DNA of 64,000 bases from WTGA01 sp965214055 (GTDB lineage Bacteria; Pseudomonadota; Gammaproteobacteria; Arenicellales; Poriferihabitantaceae), in contig OZ243931.1 in NCBI GenBank assembly GCA_965214055.1, positions 2,232,001-2,296,000 of the forward strand, given 5' to 3'. The position numbers were made by a program, and so were the translations under genes. Of this stretch, positions 54,711 to 63,737 are shown piece by piece. The number at the start of each line of letters is the position of its first letter. Position 1 is the stretch's first letter. The notes under the pieces were generated by a model. That model was not told the DNA's origin. It saw only the letters and a program-made list of their open reading frames with translations, and made no database searches.

Positions 54711-56222
54711 ATGGAACAGCTGCTGCAATTTGCAAACCAGTACTGGCAGTGCGTGGTCGAATACTTCGCCTTCGACACCGCCGTACTTTCCGAACCGGAC
54801 ATGATTGTCCGGCTTGGGGTGCAGTTGTGCCTGCTCGCATGCTCCGCATTCTTTTCCAGCTCTGAAACCGCTCTCTTTTCTCTTTCCCGTTTAGACCTGC
54901 AGCAATTGCGCAGGGAGCAAAACCCCCGCTCCGAAACAATCCACGAGTTGCTGGATCAGCCCAGGCGGCTGATTATATCCATATTGAGTGGCAACGAACT
55001 GGTCAATATCGCTGCAGCGGCAAACATGACCCTGATTCTGCTTACGCTGTATCCCGTGGATCAGGTCGTGTGGATCAATCTCATTGTCATGGTTCCGGTG
55101 TTCCTGTTGCTGGGGGAGGTGACCCCGAAAACCATTGCAGTATCGAATCCGGTCCGGTACAGCACCGGAATCGTCGCCCGCCCGTTGTGGCTCTGGATCC
55201 GGCTCATTGCCCCGGTTCGCTGGGTAATACGGGGGGTTGCAGACCGTATCACCACCTGGTTCGTGGGAGAAATCAAGACGGCAGACAACATTCTCCAGAT
55301 GGACGAATTTCTCACCCTTGTCGAGCAGGTGTCGGAAGAGGGGGTGCTGGATGCCACCGAACGCGCGCTGATCTACAACCTCCTGGAGGCCAATGAAACC
55401 GAGATTGTGGAAATGATGACGCCACGGACCCAGATGGCCTTTTTGAACGTGGAGATGAGCGTCCCGGAAATGGTGGAAAAATTTATTGCCTACCGCCATC
55501 CCAGGGTACCCGTTTTCAAGACCCATCGGGACAACCTGGTGGGGTTTGTTCATGCCGAAGATGTTCTGCGCCTGGTTCTGGACAATGTGGAACTTGCCGA
55601 TCTCCGCCCGGAAGATATCATGCATCCCCCGGTGGTGGTTCCCCTGACGAAAAAAGTGGATGAAATGTTCGATTTCTTTCAGACCAACCAGGTCCGGGCC
55701 GCCGCCTGCCTGAACGAATTTGGCGGCGTAGAAGGATTTATCACGATGCGTGGTGTACTGAATTTCATTTTCGGCGATATCAGTGGTGGTTCGAAAGCCA
55801 CTGCCGGCTACTACGAGGAAAAAGACTACAATATCTATGAAGTTCCCGGGGACATGAAGCTCAATGACTTCAATAACCTGACCAATTTTGGTATCGAGGA
55901 CCCGAGAATGACCACCATTGCAGGCTTCGCCTTTCGCTGGCTGGACAGATTGCCAAGGGAAGGGGATATGGTGAAAAGTGAGGATATCATCATCCAGATA
56001 CTGGAGATGGATGACCATCGGATTGCAAAGGTAAGAGTGGCCAAGGGATTCGACGAACAGGACTTTCTGCAGGCACAGGAAATTCTGGTTTCCGGTGAAG
56101 ACCAAAGGACAGACCCCCGGGCGGACAGCCGGGAAGAGTATGGGGAGATCCCGGAAGATATCGACAACGACCTGGAAGTGGAATCCGAGGAAGCCTCCGA
56201 CCGGACGGGGCATGCACCATGA
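54711..56222 (+). CDS. HlyC/CorC (CNNM) family protein, first copy
   Basis: 503 residues. DUF21/CNNM membrane domain (FSSSETALFSLSRLDL at about 45-60, three to four helices up to about 190), two CBS domains (about 225-345; MTPRTQMAFLNVEM, HPPVVVPLTK) and a C-terminal CorC_HlyC domain, plus an acidic tail. The family is linked to magnesium/cobalt export or tolerance. The N terminus (first 35 residues) is longer than usual. Its stop overlaps the start of the second copy (ATGA). Confidence 0.88.
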   Translation: MEQLLQFANQYWQCVVEYFAFDTAVLSEPDMIVRLGVQLCLLACSAFFSSSETALFSLSRLDLQQLRREQNPRSETIHELLDQPRRLIISILSGNELVNIAAAANMTLILLTLYPVDQVVWINLIVMVPVFLLLGEVTPKTIAVSNPVRYSTGIVARPLWLWIRLIAPVRWVIRGVADRITTWFVGEIKTADNILQMDEFLTLVEQVSEEGVLDATERALIYNLLEANETEIVEMMTPRTQMAFLNVEMSVPEMVEKFIAYRHPRVPVFKTHRDNLVGFVHAEDVLRLVLDNVELADLRPEDIMHPPVVVPLTKKVDEMFDFFQTNQVRAAACLNEFGGVEGFITMRGVLNFIFGDISGGSKATAGYYEEKDYNIYEVPGDMKLNDFNNLTNFGIEDPRMTTIAGFAFRWLDRLPREGDMVKSEDIIIQILEMDDHRIAKVRVAKGFDEQDFLQAQEILVSGEDQRTDPRADSREEYGEIPEDIDNDLEVESEEASDRTGHAP

Positions 56223-57481
56223 CCATTCTCGGAATCATTTTGCTGTTGGTTGTCCTTTTATTGCTGAAAGGGTTTTTTTCGGGTTCCGAAATCGCCCTGG
56301 TGAATTCCGACAAGGTGAAGCTGACCGCCAAGGCCAACCAGGGTAACCGCGGGGCCAGGGAGGTGCTGGAACTGTACAAGACCCCGGATGTGATGTTGGG
56401 GACCACACTGGTGGGGACCAATGTGGCCACCGTGGCGATGACCACCATCGGCACCGTGATATTCGTCAACCTGTTTGGTGAAAATGGCGACTGGTATGCC
56501 TTTCTTGTGTTCACGCCAATATTGCTGGTTCTGGGGGAAATTGTTCCGAAGAGCATTTTCCAGCAAAAGTCCGATCAGATTGCACCGCTTGCGATCTATC
56601 CGCTGAAACTGTTTTCGTTTCTGTTCTACCCGCTGATCTTTGTCTTTTCGCGTATCGCCCGGTACCTGGCAAAAATGCTGGGTGGGGGGAAAGTGGAACA
56701 AAACCTGTTTATGACCCGGGAGCAGATCCGGTCCATTGTGGACATGACCGAGCGCACTTCTTCCGTGGATGCGTTTGACCGGGGCCGGATCCGGCGCGTG
56801 ATTCGTTTCGGGGATACTACCGTGGGAGAAGCCATGATTCCCATTGCGGAAGTCACTGCGATTGCCTACAACAGGGGGATATTGCGTGCGGTGGCGACGG
56901 TGCGCAGGAAGGGGTACAACCGTCTGCCGGTTTACAAGGGCAATACCAGCAACATTATCGGTATCGTCACGTTGACGACCTGGGACATGATGGACAAGTC
57001 GATTTCCGGCAAGACCCTCACCGAACTGGTGAAACCGGCGCAGTATGTGTTGCAATTCCAGACCATTGATGAACTGTTGCCCATCCTTCGCCAGCGGGAA
57101 GATCATATGGCCGTGGTGGTGGATGAATTCGGTTCTGCAGTGGGTATTATTACCATGGAGGATATCGTTGAGGAAGTGGTAGGAGATATCGATGTGGGAT
57201 ATGATTTTGAAGAATACCTGCCCCGCAGAAAGCGTATTTTCCAGACCATTGATGAGAACAACTATCGGCTGGATTCGCGGATTTCCGTGTCGGAAGTCAA
57301 CGAGCTGCTGGAAATCAATCTGAATACCAAAACCGCCCGCACCATTGGCGGGCTGATCATGGAGCAACTCGGACATATCCCGGAGCAGGGGGAATCCATG
57401 GTCGAGCAGGGCTATCGGTTCAGCGTGGAAGAACGCACGGAACGTGCGATTGTTCACATCAAGGTGGAAAGGATTCGATAA
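56219..57481 (+). CDS. HlyC/CorC (CNNM) family protein, second copy
   Basis: 420 residues. Same architecture as the preceding gene: DUF21 membrane domain with FFSGSEIALVNSDKVKL and GEIVPKSIFQQKSD, CBS pair (about 200-320; VDEFGSAVGIITMEDIVEEVVGD) and CorC_HlyC domain with YRLDSRISVSEVNELL. The two proteins are translationally coupled and probably form a heteromer in the inner membrane. Its antisense strand carries a long spurious open frame. Confidence 0.9.
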   Translation: MTILGIILLLVVLLLLKGFFSGSEIALVNSDKVKLTAKANQGNRGAREVLELYKTPDVMLGTTLVGTNVATVAMTTIGTVIFVNLFGENGDWYAFLVFTPILLVLGEIVPKSIFQQKSDQIAPLAIYPLKLFSFLFYPLIFVFSRIARYLAKMLGGGKVEQNLFMTREQIRSIVDMTERTSSVDAFDRGRIRRVIRFGDTTVGEAMIPIAEVTAIAYNRGILRAVATVRRKGYNRLPVYKGNTSNIIGIVTLTTWDMMDKSISGKTLTELVKPAQYVLQFQTIDELLPILRQREDHMAVVVDEFGSAVGIITMEDIVEEVVGDIDVGYDFEEYLPRRKRIFQTIDENNYRLDSRISVSEVNELLEINLNTKTARTIGGLIMEQLGHIPEQGESMVEQGYRFSVEERTERAIVHIKVERIR

Positions 57482-57718
57482 TGGAAAGGCGAACCTGTCC
57501 GGTTGGGTGGACGGAAAACTTGATCCCGCAGCTGGGACTGGTGTTAAATTCGTTTCCTGGCCAATGCAGGCAAAGCGGCCCTCTTTGCAGCCGGATTGGA
57601 CCGGGGTCGGGTGGGTCCGTTGAAACGAAGACGGATTCGGGGATGGGTGCCTTCGAAGGTCCGGGCAGGGGCCCATAATGAAAACAGAACGATTCGTTCA
57701 CGACAGGTTGGTCGCATT

Positions 57719-58339
57719 ATGCTCGAACAGGAACTGAAACTGACTGCGCCTCGGCCGGAAGTATTGGACGATGTGCTGGAGTCCCTGCATGTGCGGCAGT
57801 ACACCACAGGCAGTCCACCGCCTCCGGTAAGATTTTTGGCCATTTACTACGACACCCGGGACGATTCCCTGAAAAAGGCAAAATGTTCCTTCCGGGCCCG
57901 CCTGGAAGGCAGTGTTTTTCGAGCGGCATTCAAATCTGCCGGTGAAACCGTTGATGGCCTGTTCCGACATCAGGAGCATGAAACGGTCATTGACGGCTGG
58001 CTCGACAATGTTTCCCAGGTCCCTGAAAGTGAGTTGAAGGAGGCACTTCTCGGGCTGCTGGACCCGAATGAAGCCCTGATTCCCCGGGTCAGAGTGGATA
58101 TGCAGCGCAGAATCATGGACCTGGAAATCGGGGAAACACAAATCGAGCTGGTTGCGGATCAAGGGGTCATTGCAGCCAATGACCGCGAGCATGCGCTGTT
58201 TGAACTGGAACTCGAATTGAAGCAGGGTGATGTTGGGCAGATCGTGGCCATGGGGGAGGCCCTGAAATTGAATTTTCCGTTGGTACCGTCCCGGCTCACC
58301 AAGCACCAGATCGGCCTGGGTCTCTGGCAAACCGGCTGA
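57719..58339 (+). CDS. CYTH-domain protein (triphosphatase-like)
   Basis: 206 residues from ATG 57719; the frame opens at 57596 but the first 41 codons are basic and unlike the family. The CYTH signature E-x-E-x-K is at the very start (LEQELKL), followed by YYDTRDDSLKKAKCSFRAR, FRAAFKSAG and FELELELKQG. CYTH enzymes hydrolyse inorganic triphosphate or other triphosphates with metal; the YgiF-like inorganic triphosphatase role is the best guess. A CHAD domain is absent. Seven bases before ampD on the same strand. Confidence 0.8.
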   Translation: MLEQELKLTAPRPEVLDDVLESLHVRQYTTGSPPPPVRFLAIYYDTRDDSLKKAKCSFRARLEGSVFRAAFKSAGETVDGLFRHQEHETVIDGWLDNVSQVPESELKEALLGLLDPNEALIPRVRVDMQRRIMDLEIGETQIELVADQGVIAANDREHALFELELELKQGDVGQIVAMGEALKLNFPLVPSRLTKHQIGLGLWQTG

Positions 58340-58346
58340 ATGACAT

Positions 58347-58913
58347 ATGCTGAATGACACATTGATACATCGTCCGGAGACCGGGAGGGTTGAGGGGGCC
58401 ACGTTCATCGCGTCTCCCAATTTCGATCATCGTCCGTCGGGGATTGAAATCGATGTGCTGGTGATTCATGCCATCAGCCTGCCCCCCGGGTGTTATGGGA
58501 ACGGGTATGTTGAAGCCCTCTTTACCAATCAACTGGACCCGGAAGAACACGCGTGTTTCCTCGAGATCGCACACTACCGGGTCTCTTCCCATTTCTACAT
58601 CAAGCGAGATGGCGAACTCCTCCAGTTTGTCGCTTCCGGGGACCGGGCCTGGCACGCCGGGGAATCCGAGTTCCGGGGACGAAAAAGAGTTAACGACTTT
58701 TCAATCGGTATTGAACTGGAAGGATGTGATGAAGAGAAGTTTGAAGAGATACAGTATGCGGCCCTGTGTCGGTTGACGTCGGTGTTACAGGACGCATTTC
58801 CTGCCATCCGTATTGGCAATATTGTCGGTCATTGTGATATCTCGCCGGGAAGGAAAACCGACCCCGGACCCCATTTCAATTGGCCAGGATTTTTGGATTC
58901 GCTGTCCCGGTAG
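58347..58913 (+). CDS. ampD: 1,6-anhydro-N-acetylmuramyl-L-alanine amidase AmpD
   Basis: 188 residues, complete. Zinc ligands: His in LVIHAISLPPG, His in VGHCDISPGRKTDPGP and the Asp two residues on; catalytic Glu in IGIELEG. AmpD recycles cell-wall anhydromuropeptides in the cytoplasm and so limits beta-lactamase induction. The last 315 bases are repeated at 61059-61373 beyond the IS element because of the long target duplication. Before the insertion the gene was convergent with prk, with five bases between stops. Confidence 0.93.
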   Translation: MLNDTLIHRPETGRVEGATFIASPNFDHRPSGIEIDVLVIHAISLPPGCYGNGYVEALFTNQLDPEEHACFLEIAHYRVSSHFYIKRDGELLQFVASGDRAWHAGESEFRGRKRVNDFSIGIELEGCDEEKFEEIQYAALCRLTSVLQDAFPAIRIGNIVGHCDISPGRKTDPGPHFNWPGFLDSLSR

Positions 58914-59016
58914 AGGGCCTATTTCCTGCGCCGACTTAACAGTTGTTCAATGATCGGGCCAACGATGATCTCCATGGCCATGCCCATTTTCCCCCCGGGA
59001 ACCACCAGCGTGTTCC
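58599..59016. repeat. left copy of 418-bp direct repeat (target duplication)
   Basis: Identical base for base to 61059-61476 as far as I compared, with abrupt divergence at both ends. It contains the ampD 3' end and the last 98 bases of prk (58919-59016, minus, a dead fragment). IS1634-type elements are known for unusually long and variable target duplications. Confidence 0.92.
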
Positions 59017-59125
59017 CCTCAGTTAAGACATTTCCCCCGATTTTCTGATTGAGATTGAGGATTCATGCGGGTTTTGGGGTGGTTTTGGAGAAAATCCTCA
59101 TGTAGTGCCCGTGTGGTATCTTTCT

Positions 59126-59154
59126 TTGACATACGGGTCGGATTGTAGTAATAT
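59126..59154 (+). promoter_or_regulatory. transposase promoter
   Basis: TTGACA (59126-59131) and TAATAT (59149-59154) with 17-base spacing. The ATG at 59161 lies only six bases past the -10, so the transcript is probably leaderless or nearly so. Confidence 0.6.
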
Positions 59155-59160
59155 CTCCCT

Positions 59161-60933
59161 ATGTTCATCCGTACCAAAACCACTCCCTACAACAAAACCA
59201 AGGTTCAGATCGTCCGATCCGTCCGCGAGGGCGACAAGATCCGCCAGAAGATGGTACGCCATGTGGGTACCGCAGGCAGTGACGAGGAATTGCGCCAATT
59301 GCGTGTCCTCGGTGAGACAATCATTGAGAGACTGCGCCAAACCGCCTCTCCCCAGCAGTCTTTATTGACTCCCAAACAGCATGCCGAGCTATATGAACAC
59401 TCCCGGGTGGCCTTGCTGGCGGCGAGGAAGGCGAAAAAGCCGGAGCGTTTCGGGGTCGATCTTGCACAATGCCGGGAGATTTCCCGGGTGGGGGCCGGAA
59501 TTCGCGAAGCGATGAGTGAGATGGTTCGCCAGATGGGCTGGGAACGGTTATTGGGGGCCAGACGGATGAGTAGCAACCGGATTCTCAAAGAACTGATTTT
59601 GGCCCGGTTGCAGGAGCCGTTGTCCAAGCGTGCCACGGTGCGGAAGCTGAAGGAGCACGAAGATGTCCCCCTGAATCTGGATCGGGTCTATCGCACGATG
59701 GATTATCTGGACGATCCCCTTATTGACAAGATCCGCGAGCAATCCCTGGAGGCTGCCCGGAAGTTGTATGACGAATCGATCAGCGTGGTGTTTTACGACA
59801 CCACGACGTTATGGTTTGCCAGTGAACGGGAAGACGACGAGGAACCCCAGGACAAGCGGGAAGTGGGGATACGGTATAAGGGATACAGCAAGGATGGCAA
59901 GCCCCATCGGGTTCAGGTGATGCTGGCGCTGTTGGTGAATGCCGACGGCATTCCAATGGGCTATGATCTGTTTCCGGGCAACACTGTGGAAGTGACCACG
60001 CTGGTGAGTGCCATTGAACAGTTGCAGAAAAATCATCCGGGTGTGTGTTTTACGCTGGTGGCGGATGCCGGGATGATCAGCAAGGACAATGAGGCACTGT
60101 TGCGGGGCCGGGACATTCCCTATGTGTTGGGGGCAAGGCTCAAGGTACAGAAGGCGGCGGTCAAGCAATGGATTCTTGATCAGGATGGTTTTTTACCCTG
60201 GGAGACGGACTCCTCGACGCGCAAACCGAAGTCGAAGCGTTACAAGGTACGCACGGTGGACGAGGCCCAATTGATCGTGACCCACTGTGACCGCCGGGCC
60301 CGCAAGGATGCCCGGTTACGGGAGAAACAGGTTACCAAACTTAAGAAGAAGCTGGAAAGGAGCGGTACCCCAGCCTCCCTCAATACATCCGGTCATGCCC
60401 GGTTCCTGTCGTTCCCCGAGGGACGGGTTGAGTTGAATGCAGACAAGATTGCCGAAGCCGCCCGCTGGGATGGGCTGCACGGCATCAAGGCCTGGGGCCT
60501 GGACGATCAGGACCCTCAGTCCTTGATCAAGCAATACCACCTTCGCTGGGAGATCGAGGCCTGTTTCCGTACCAACAAACATGACCTCAAGATTCGACCG
60601 ATCTTCCACTGGAAACCCCGGCGCATCCGGGCCCACATTGCCATCTGTTATATGGCCTTTTGTTGTCTGCAGCATTTACGCCATCGATTGAAGCTCCTGG
60701 GGTATCCGATGAGTCCGAATGAAATCCGTCGGGCCCTCAATGGCCTGCAGTTCAGCATCCTGGTCCAACAAGGCACCCGCAAACAGTTTGCGATGCCGAG
60801 CAGGTCCACGGCCGAGGCCAACCGCATCTATCGCTGTCTGGGACTGAAGTGGAACGAGGCACCGTTTCCGGTGCCGGTCAAGCCACCCAAAAAGCCCAAA
60901 AAATCCAAGCCGAAGTCAAAGCCACCCTCTTAA
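59161..60933 (+). CDS. IS1634-family DDE transposase
   Basis: 590 residues. RNase H-like catalytic residues of the IS4 superfamily: Asp213 (VVFYDTTTLWF), Asp302 (LVADAGM) and Glu466 in the Y-x2-R-x3-E-x6-K motif (YHLRWEIEACFRTNK, Lys473). An N-terminal region (about 1-190) with basic segments likely binds the ends. The C terminus is Lys/Pro-rich (KPPKKPKKSKPKSK). Full length with no disruption, so the element may be active. Confidence 0.93.
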   Translation: MFIRTKTTPYNKTKVQIVRSVREGDKIRQKMVRHVGTAGSDEELRQLRVLGETIIERLRQTASPQQSLLTPKQHAELYEHSRVALLAARKAKKPERFGVDLAQCREISRVGAGIREAMSEMVRQMGWERLLGARRMSSNRILKELILARLQEPLSKRATVRKLKEHEDVPLNLDRVYRTMDYLDDPLIDKIREQSLEAARKLYDESISVVFYDTTTLWFASEREDDEEPQDKREVGIRYKGYSKDGKPHRVQVMLALLVNADGIPMGYDLFPGNTVEVTTLVSAIEQLQKNHPGVCFTLVADAGMISKDNEALLRGRDIPYVLGARLKVQKAAVKQWILDQDGFLPWETDSSTRKPKSKRYKVRTVDEAQLIVTHCDRRARKDARLREKQVTKLKKKLERSGTPASLNTSGHARFLSFPEGRVELNADKIAEAARWDGLHGIKAWGLDDQDPQSLIKQYHLRWEIEACFRTNKHDLKIRPIFHWKPRRIRAHIAICYMAFCCLQHLRHRLKLLGYPMSPNEIRRALNGLQFSILVQQGTRKQFAMPSRSTAEANRIYRCLGLKWNEAPFPVPVKPPKKPKKSKPKSKPPS

Positions 60934-61058
60934 TCCCCACTGATCCCGAAGCACCCGGGCACTACCGGCGGCGTCAAGTGGATACCGAATGTAGTGCCCT
61001 ATTTCTATTTGGCCCCAATAAAATCAACGGCTTGGAAATCGAGATGTCTGAAGTCAGG

Positions 61059-61476
61059 ATCAAGCGAGATGGCGAACTCCTCCAGTTTGTCGCTTCCGGG
61101 GACCGGGCCTGGCACGCCGGGGAATCCGAGTTCCGGGGACGAAAAAGAGTTAACGACTTTTCAATCGGTATTGAACTGGAAGGATGTGATGAAGAGAAGT
61201 TTGAAGAGATACAGTATGCGGCCCTGTGTCGGTTGACGTCGGTGTTACAGGACGCATTTCCTGCCATCCGTATTGGCAATATTGTCGGTCATTGTGATAT
61301 CTCGCCGGGAAGGAAAACCGACCCCGGACCCCATTTCAATTGGCCAGGATTTTTGGATTCGCTGTCCCGGTAGAGGGCCTATTTCCTGCGCCGACTTAAC
61401 AGTTGTTCAATGATCGGGCCAACGATGATCTCCATGGCCATGCCCATTTTCCCCCCGGGAACCACCAGCGTGTTCC
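61059..61476. repeat. right copy of 418-bp direct repeat
   Basis: Pair of 58599-59016. It carries a promoterless ampD 3' fragment (61059-61373, plus) and the true 3' end of prk (61379-61476, minus). A frame opening in the IS end at 60849 reads into the ampD fragment and could give an IS-AmpD fusion peptide lacking the N-terminal zinc ligand. Confidence 0.92.
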
Positions 61477-62272
61477 GCCTGGACATGAAGGAATCGTGAA
61501 TCATGGATTGTAAATTGGTGAAATCCGGTTTCCACTTGTTGGGGTTCTTGAATCGGATGACAACGAAACTTTCATCCAGGGTGGGAATATCCCGGGCGAT
61601 AAACGGATTGGAGGTGTCTACCGTCGCCACCCGCTGAAAATTGATGTCGGTCAGTGAAAACTGGGGGGTGATGTGTTTGACATAATCGGGCATTCTCCTC
61701 AAGATGGTGTCGATGACCTCTTCCTTGCTGTAGCCCCGTTCCATTCGGTCACGGTGAATTTTCTGGATCCATTCCAGATTGACCACCGGGACGACACCCA
61801 GTGCGAGATCGACATGCCGGGTGACATCGTAGCCTTCCCCCTTGACCATGCCGTGCAGGCCTTCGTAGAACAATAAATCCGTGTTGTCGGGAATGGGCGC
61901 ATAGGGGGTGAACTGTCCGACCCTCATTTTCTGTGAAAACCGATTTCTGTACAGCTTGAGTTCCTTTTTGCTGTGGATATAGTGCCGATAGTCGCCGGTT
62001 CCATCCCGACCATAGGACCTGAACAGGTTTTCCAGTTCGTGGAAGTTGTTGGAGGCGGGCCCGAAGTGACTGAAATAGGGGTCGCCATTCTTCTCGGCCT
62101 CCTGCACTGCCCGGACAAATTCCTCGTGAGTGTGTCGATGAAAACTGTCTCCGCTGATATAGGCCGCATTGATTTTGTAGCGTAAAAACAAATGTTCAAA
62201 GCTGCTTTTGACCGTGGTTGTGCCAGAACCGGATGAACCGGTTACGACAATAACGGGGTGAGACTGGGACAT
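61379..62272 (-). CDS. prk: phosphoribulokinase
   Basis: 297 residues. P-loop GSSGSGTTT at 13-21, HRHTHEEF, the FYEGLHG segment with the Walker-B-like acidic residue, and HVDLALGVVPVVNLEW define the bacterial (octameric, type I) phosphoribulokinase. It makes ribulose-1,5-bisphosphate from ribulose-5-phosphate and ATP for the Calvin cycle. Its 3' end was duplicated by the IS insertion but the gene itself is whole. Divergent from the cbbR-like gene, the usual arrangement for regulation by CbbR. Confidence 0.93.
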   Translation of the reverse strand: MSQSHPVIVVTGSSGSGTTTVKSSFEHLFLRYKINAAYISGDSFHRHTHEEFVRAVQEAEKNGDPYFSHFGPASNNFHELENLFRSYGRDGTGDYRHYIHSKKELKLYRNRFSQKMRVGQFTPYAPIPDNTDLLFYEGLHGMVKGEGYDVTRHVDLALGVVPVVNLEWIQKIHRDRMERGYSKEEVIDTILRRMPDYVKHITPQFSLTDINFQRVATVDTSNPFIARDIPTLDESFVVIRFKNPNKWKPDFTNLQSMIHDSFMSRRNTLVVPGGKMGMAMEIIVGPIIEQLLSRRRK

Positions 62273-62330
62273 TTACAGGCCTGAGGAAGTAAGGTGGACA
62301 GGCAATTTTTCGGTGGTTGAGGTAAAAATA

Positions 62331-62385
62331 TTATATAAGGTATACTTAATAATAATATAAAACGGTATAATTGTTTATTTATACC
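62331..62385. promoter_or_regulatory. candidate CbbR operator between prk and cbbR
   Basis: AT-rich stretch with the dyad GGTATAA-N8-TTATACC (62364-62385), which also satisfies the LysR-type T-N11-A pattern, and a weaker dyad TTATAT/ATATAA (62331-62336, 62355-62360). Position in the 140-base divergent region fits a shared prk/cbbR control site. Confidence 0.5.
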
Positions 62386-62412
62386 ACAGAAAAACCAGTT
62401 GGAGTTTAGTTT

Positions 62413-63345
62413 ATGGCGTTGCATATCACAATGCGTCAGTTACAGGTATTTGAGTCTGTAGCGCGACGTTTGAGTTTTACCCGGGCTGCCGAAGAATTGC
62501 ATCTCACCCAGCCAGCCGTTTCCATGCAGGTCAAACAGCTGGAATCCATGGTTGATTTCTCATTATTCGAACAGTTGGGCAAGAAAGTATACCTCACGGA
62601 AGCGGGTCAGGTCATGGTACAGCATAGCCGGAGGATGATGGCCCAACTGGTGGAGATTGAGAACGACATCAATTGCCTGCGGGGCATAGAGGGGGGGCAG
62701 TTGAAATTGTGTATTGCCTCGACCGTGAACTATTTTGCCACCCGCCTGCTCTCGGAATTTTGCGAAAGATATAAATCGGTGGACATCAGCCTGGAAGTGA
62801 TCAATCGGAAAAAATTGATCAGGCGGCTGGAGGCCAACGAACCGGACCTTGTGCTGATGGGGCAACCCCCCGAGGAACTGGATGTGGAGGCGTGTGCGTT
62901 TATGGAAAATCCGCTAATCATCATTGCGGCCCCCGGACATCCACTGGCACAGCAGAAAAATATTCCCATTACCCGGATGTCAGAAGAAACGTTTGTCATG
63001 CGTGAGCCCGGGTCCGGTACGCGCATAGCGATGAAACGTATTTTTGACGAGCATGGCGTAATCCCCAACCCAGGGGTGCAACTGTCCAGCAATGAAACCA
63101 TCAAGCAAAGTGTAGAGGCCGGATTGGGGCTGGCCGTTGTCTCCTCGCACACCGTCGACCTAGAACTTGAAGCCGGTCGCTTGATCGCGCTCAATGTGGA
63201 ACATTTTCCAATCATGCGAAAATGGTATGTGGTCTATCGCCGGGGCAAACGGCTGTCAGTCACCGCAAGAGTTTTCCTGGATTTTGTCTTGTCCCAGGGA
63301 GAAATCAAACTGGCAGGGCCAACAGCGGTATCCTCCGGCGGTTGA
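62413..63345 (+). CDS. cbbR: LysR-type regulator, CbbR-like
   Basis: 310 residues. N-terminal winged helix (MRQLQVFESVARRLSFTRAAEELHLTQPAVSMQVKQLE region, about 5-45) and a periplasmic-binding-like effector domain. MRQL-FE-V-R-LSFTRAAEELHLTQPAVS and the divergent prk gene are typical of CbbR, which activates Calvin-cycle genes in response to metabolites such as NADPH or ribulose-1,5-bisphosphate. The name is given on context. Confidence 0.85.
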   Translation: MALHITMRQLQVFESVARRLSFTRAAEELHLTQPAVSMQVKQLESMVDFSLFEQLGKKVYLTEAGQVMVQHSRRMMAQLVEIENDINCLRGIEGGQLKLCIASTVNYFATRLLSEFCERYKSVDISLEVINRKKLIRRLEANEPDLVLMGQPPEELDVEACAFMENPLIIIAAPGHPLAQQKNIPITRMSEETFVMREPGSGTRIAMKRIFDEHGVIPNPGVQLSSNETIKQSVEAGLGLAVVSSHTVDLELEAGRLIALNVEHFPIMRKWYVVYRRGKRLSVTARVFLDFVLSQGEIKLAGPTAVSSGG

Positions 63346-63377
63346 ATCTGCTGGATGGTCGTACGGTCGTAAAGTCC

Positions 63378-63406
63378 TTGACTAATGAGCGTTCGTGTTC
63401 TTTAAT
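63378..63406 (+). promoter_or_regulatory. sigma-70-type promoter for tRNA-Phe
   Basis: TTGACT (63378-63383) and TTTAAT (63401-63406) with 17-base spacing, 24 bases before the tRNA 5' end. Confidence 0.65.
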
Positions 63407-63430
63407 CCGCAGCTTCCTTCTTCATTATAA

Positions 63431-63506
63431 GGCCAGGTAGCTCAGTCGGTAGAGCAGTGGACTGAAAATCCTCGTGTCGGTGGTTCGATTCCGCCCCTGG
63501 CCACCA
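63431..63506 (+). tRNA. tRNA-Phe(GAA)
   Basis: 76 bases with encoded CCA. Acceptor GGCCAGG/CCTGGCC, D-arm GCTC/GAGC, anticodon loop CTGAAAA (anticodon GAA), T-arm GGTGG-TTCGATT-CCGCC. One T-T mismatch in the anticodon stem (GTGGA/TCCTC). Its 3' end is a common integration site for islands. Confidence 0.93.
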
Positions 63507-63522
63507 TCACCATATTTATCAA

Positions 63523-63554
63523 TGTACGTAATCCCAATTACTGGATTACGTACA
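63523..63554 (+). terminator. perfect inverted repeat downstream of tRNA-Phe
   Basis: Arms TGTACGTAATCC (63523-63534) and GGATTACGTACA (63543-63554) with an 8-base loop, 17 bases after the tRNA. The following CACTTTT is only a weak T-run, so it may be a terminator, an operator for the next gene or an integration-related site. Confidence 0.45.
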
Positions 63555-63737
63555 CACTTTTCCAGCAGTAAACCATCAATTAAGCGCTTGCTTGCCTACA
63601 GAAATAAAATCCTGATATTTCCATTATAATCAACGGGATGTTTATTTAAGCCCAATTAAGCGTTTTCGTCAGTACGCATTGTAAAAAGATAGTATTCCAT
63701 TTGAATTTCTGACAAATTACTCTGGAGATACCAAACC

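Larger units (their letters stand above)
59017..61058 (+). mobile_element. IS1634-family insertion sequence (2,042 bp)
   Basis: Bounded exactly by the 418-bp repeats. The ends are imperfect inverted repeats: left CCTCAGTTAAGACATTTC and right (reverse complement) CCTGACTTCAGACATCTC match at 14 of 18 positions. One transposase gene fills most of the element. The identical flanking repeats suggest a recent insertion. Confidence 0.9.

Noticed and set aside
54891..56213. 440-codon open frame on the minus strand
   Set aside because: It is antisense to the first CorC/HlyC gene, rich in His and Gln, with no domain; the plus-strand protein has clear CNNM and CBS motifs.
56258..57676. 472-codon open frame on the minus strand
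   Set aside because: Antisense shadow of the second CorC/HlyC gene with no recognisable fold.
60849..61373. 174-codon frame joining the IS end to AmpD sequence
   Set aside because: It is a product of the target duplication; it lacks the N-terminal part of AmpD including one zinc ligand, and the complete ampD is at 58347-58913.
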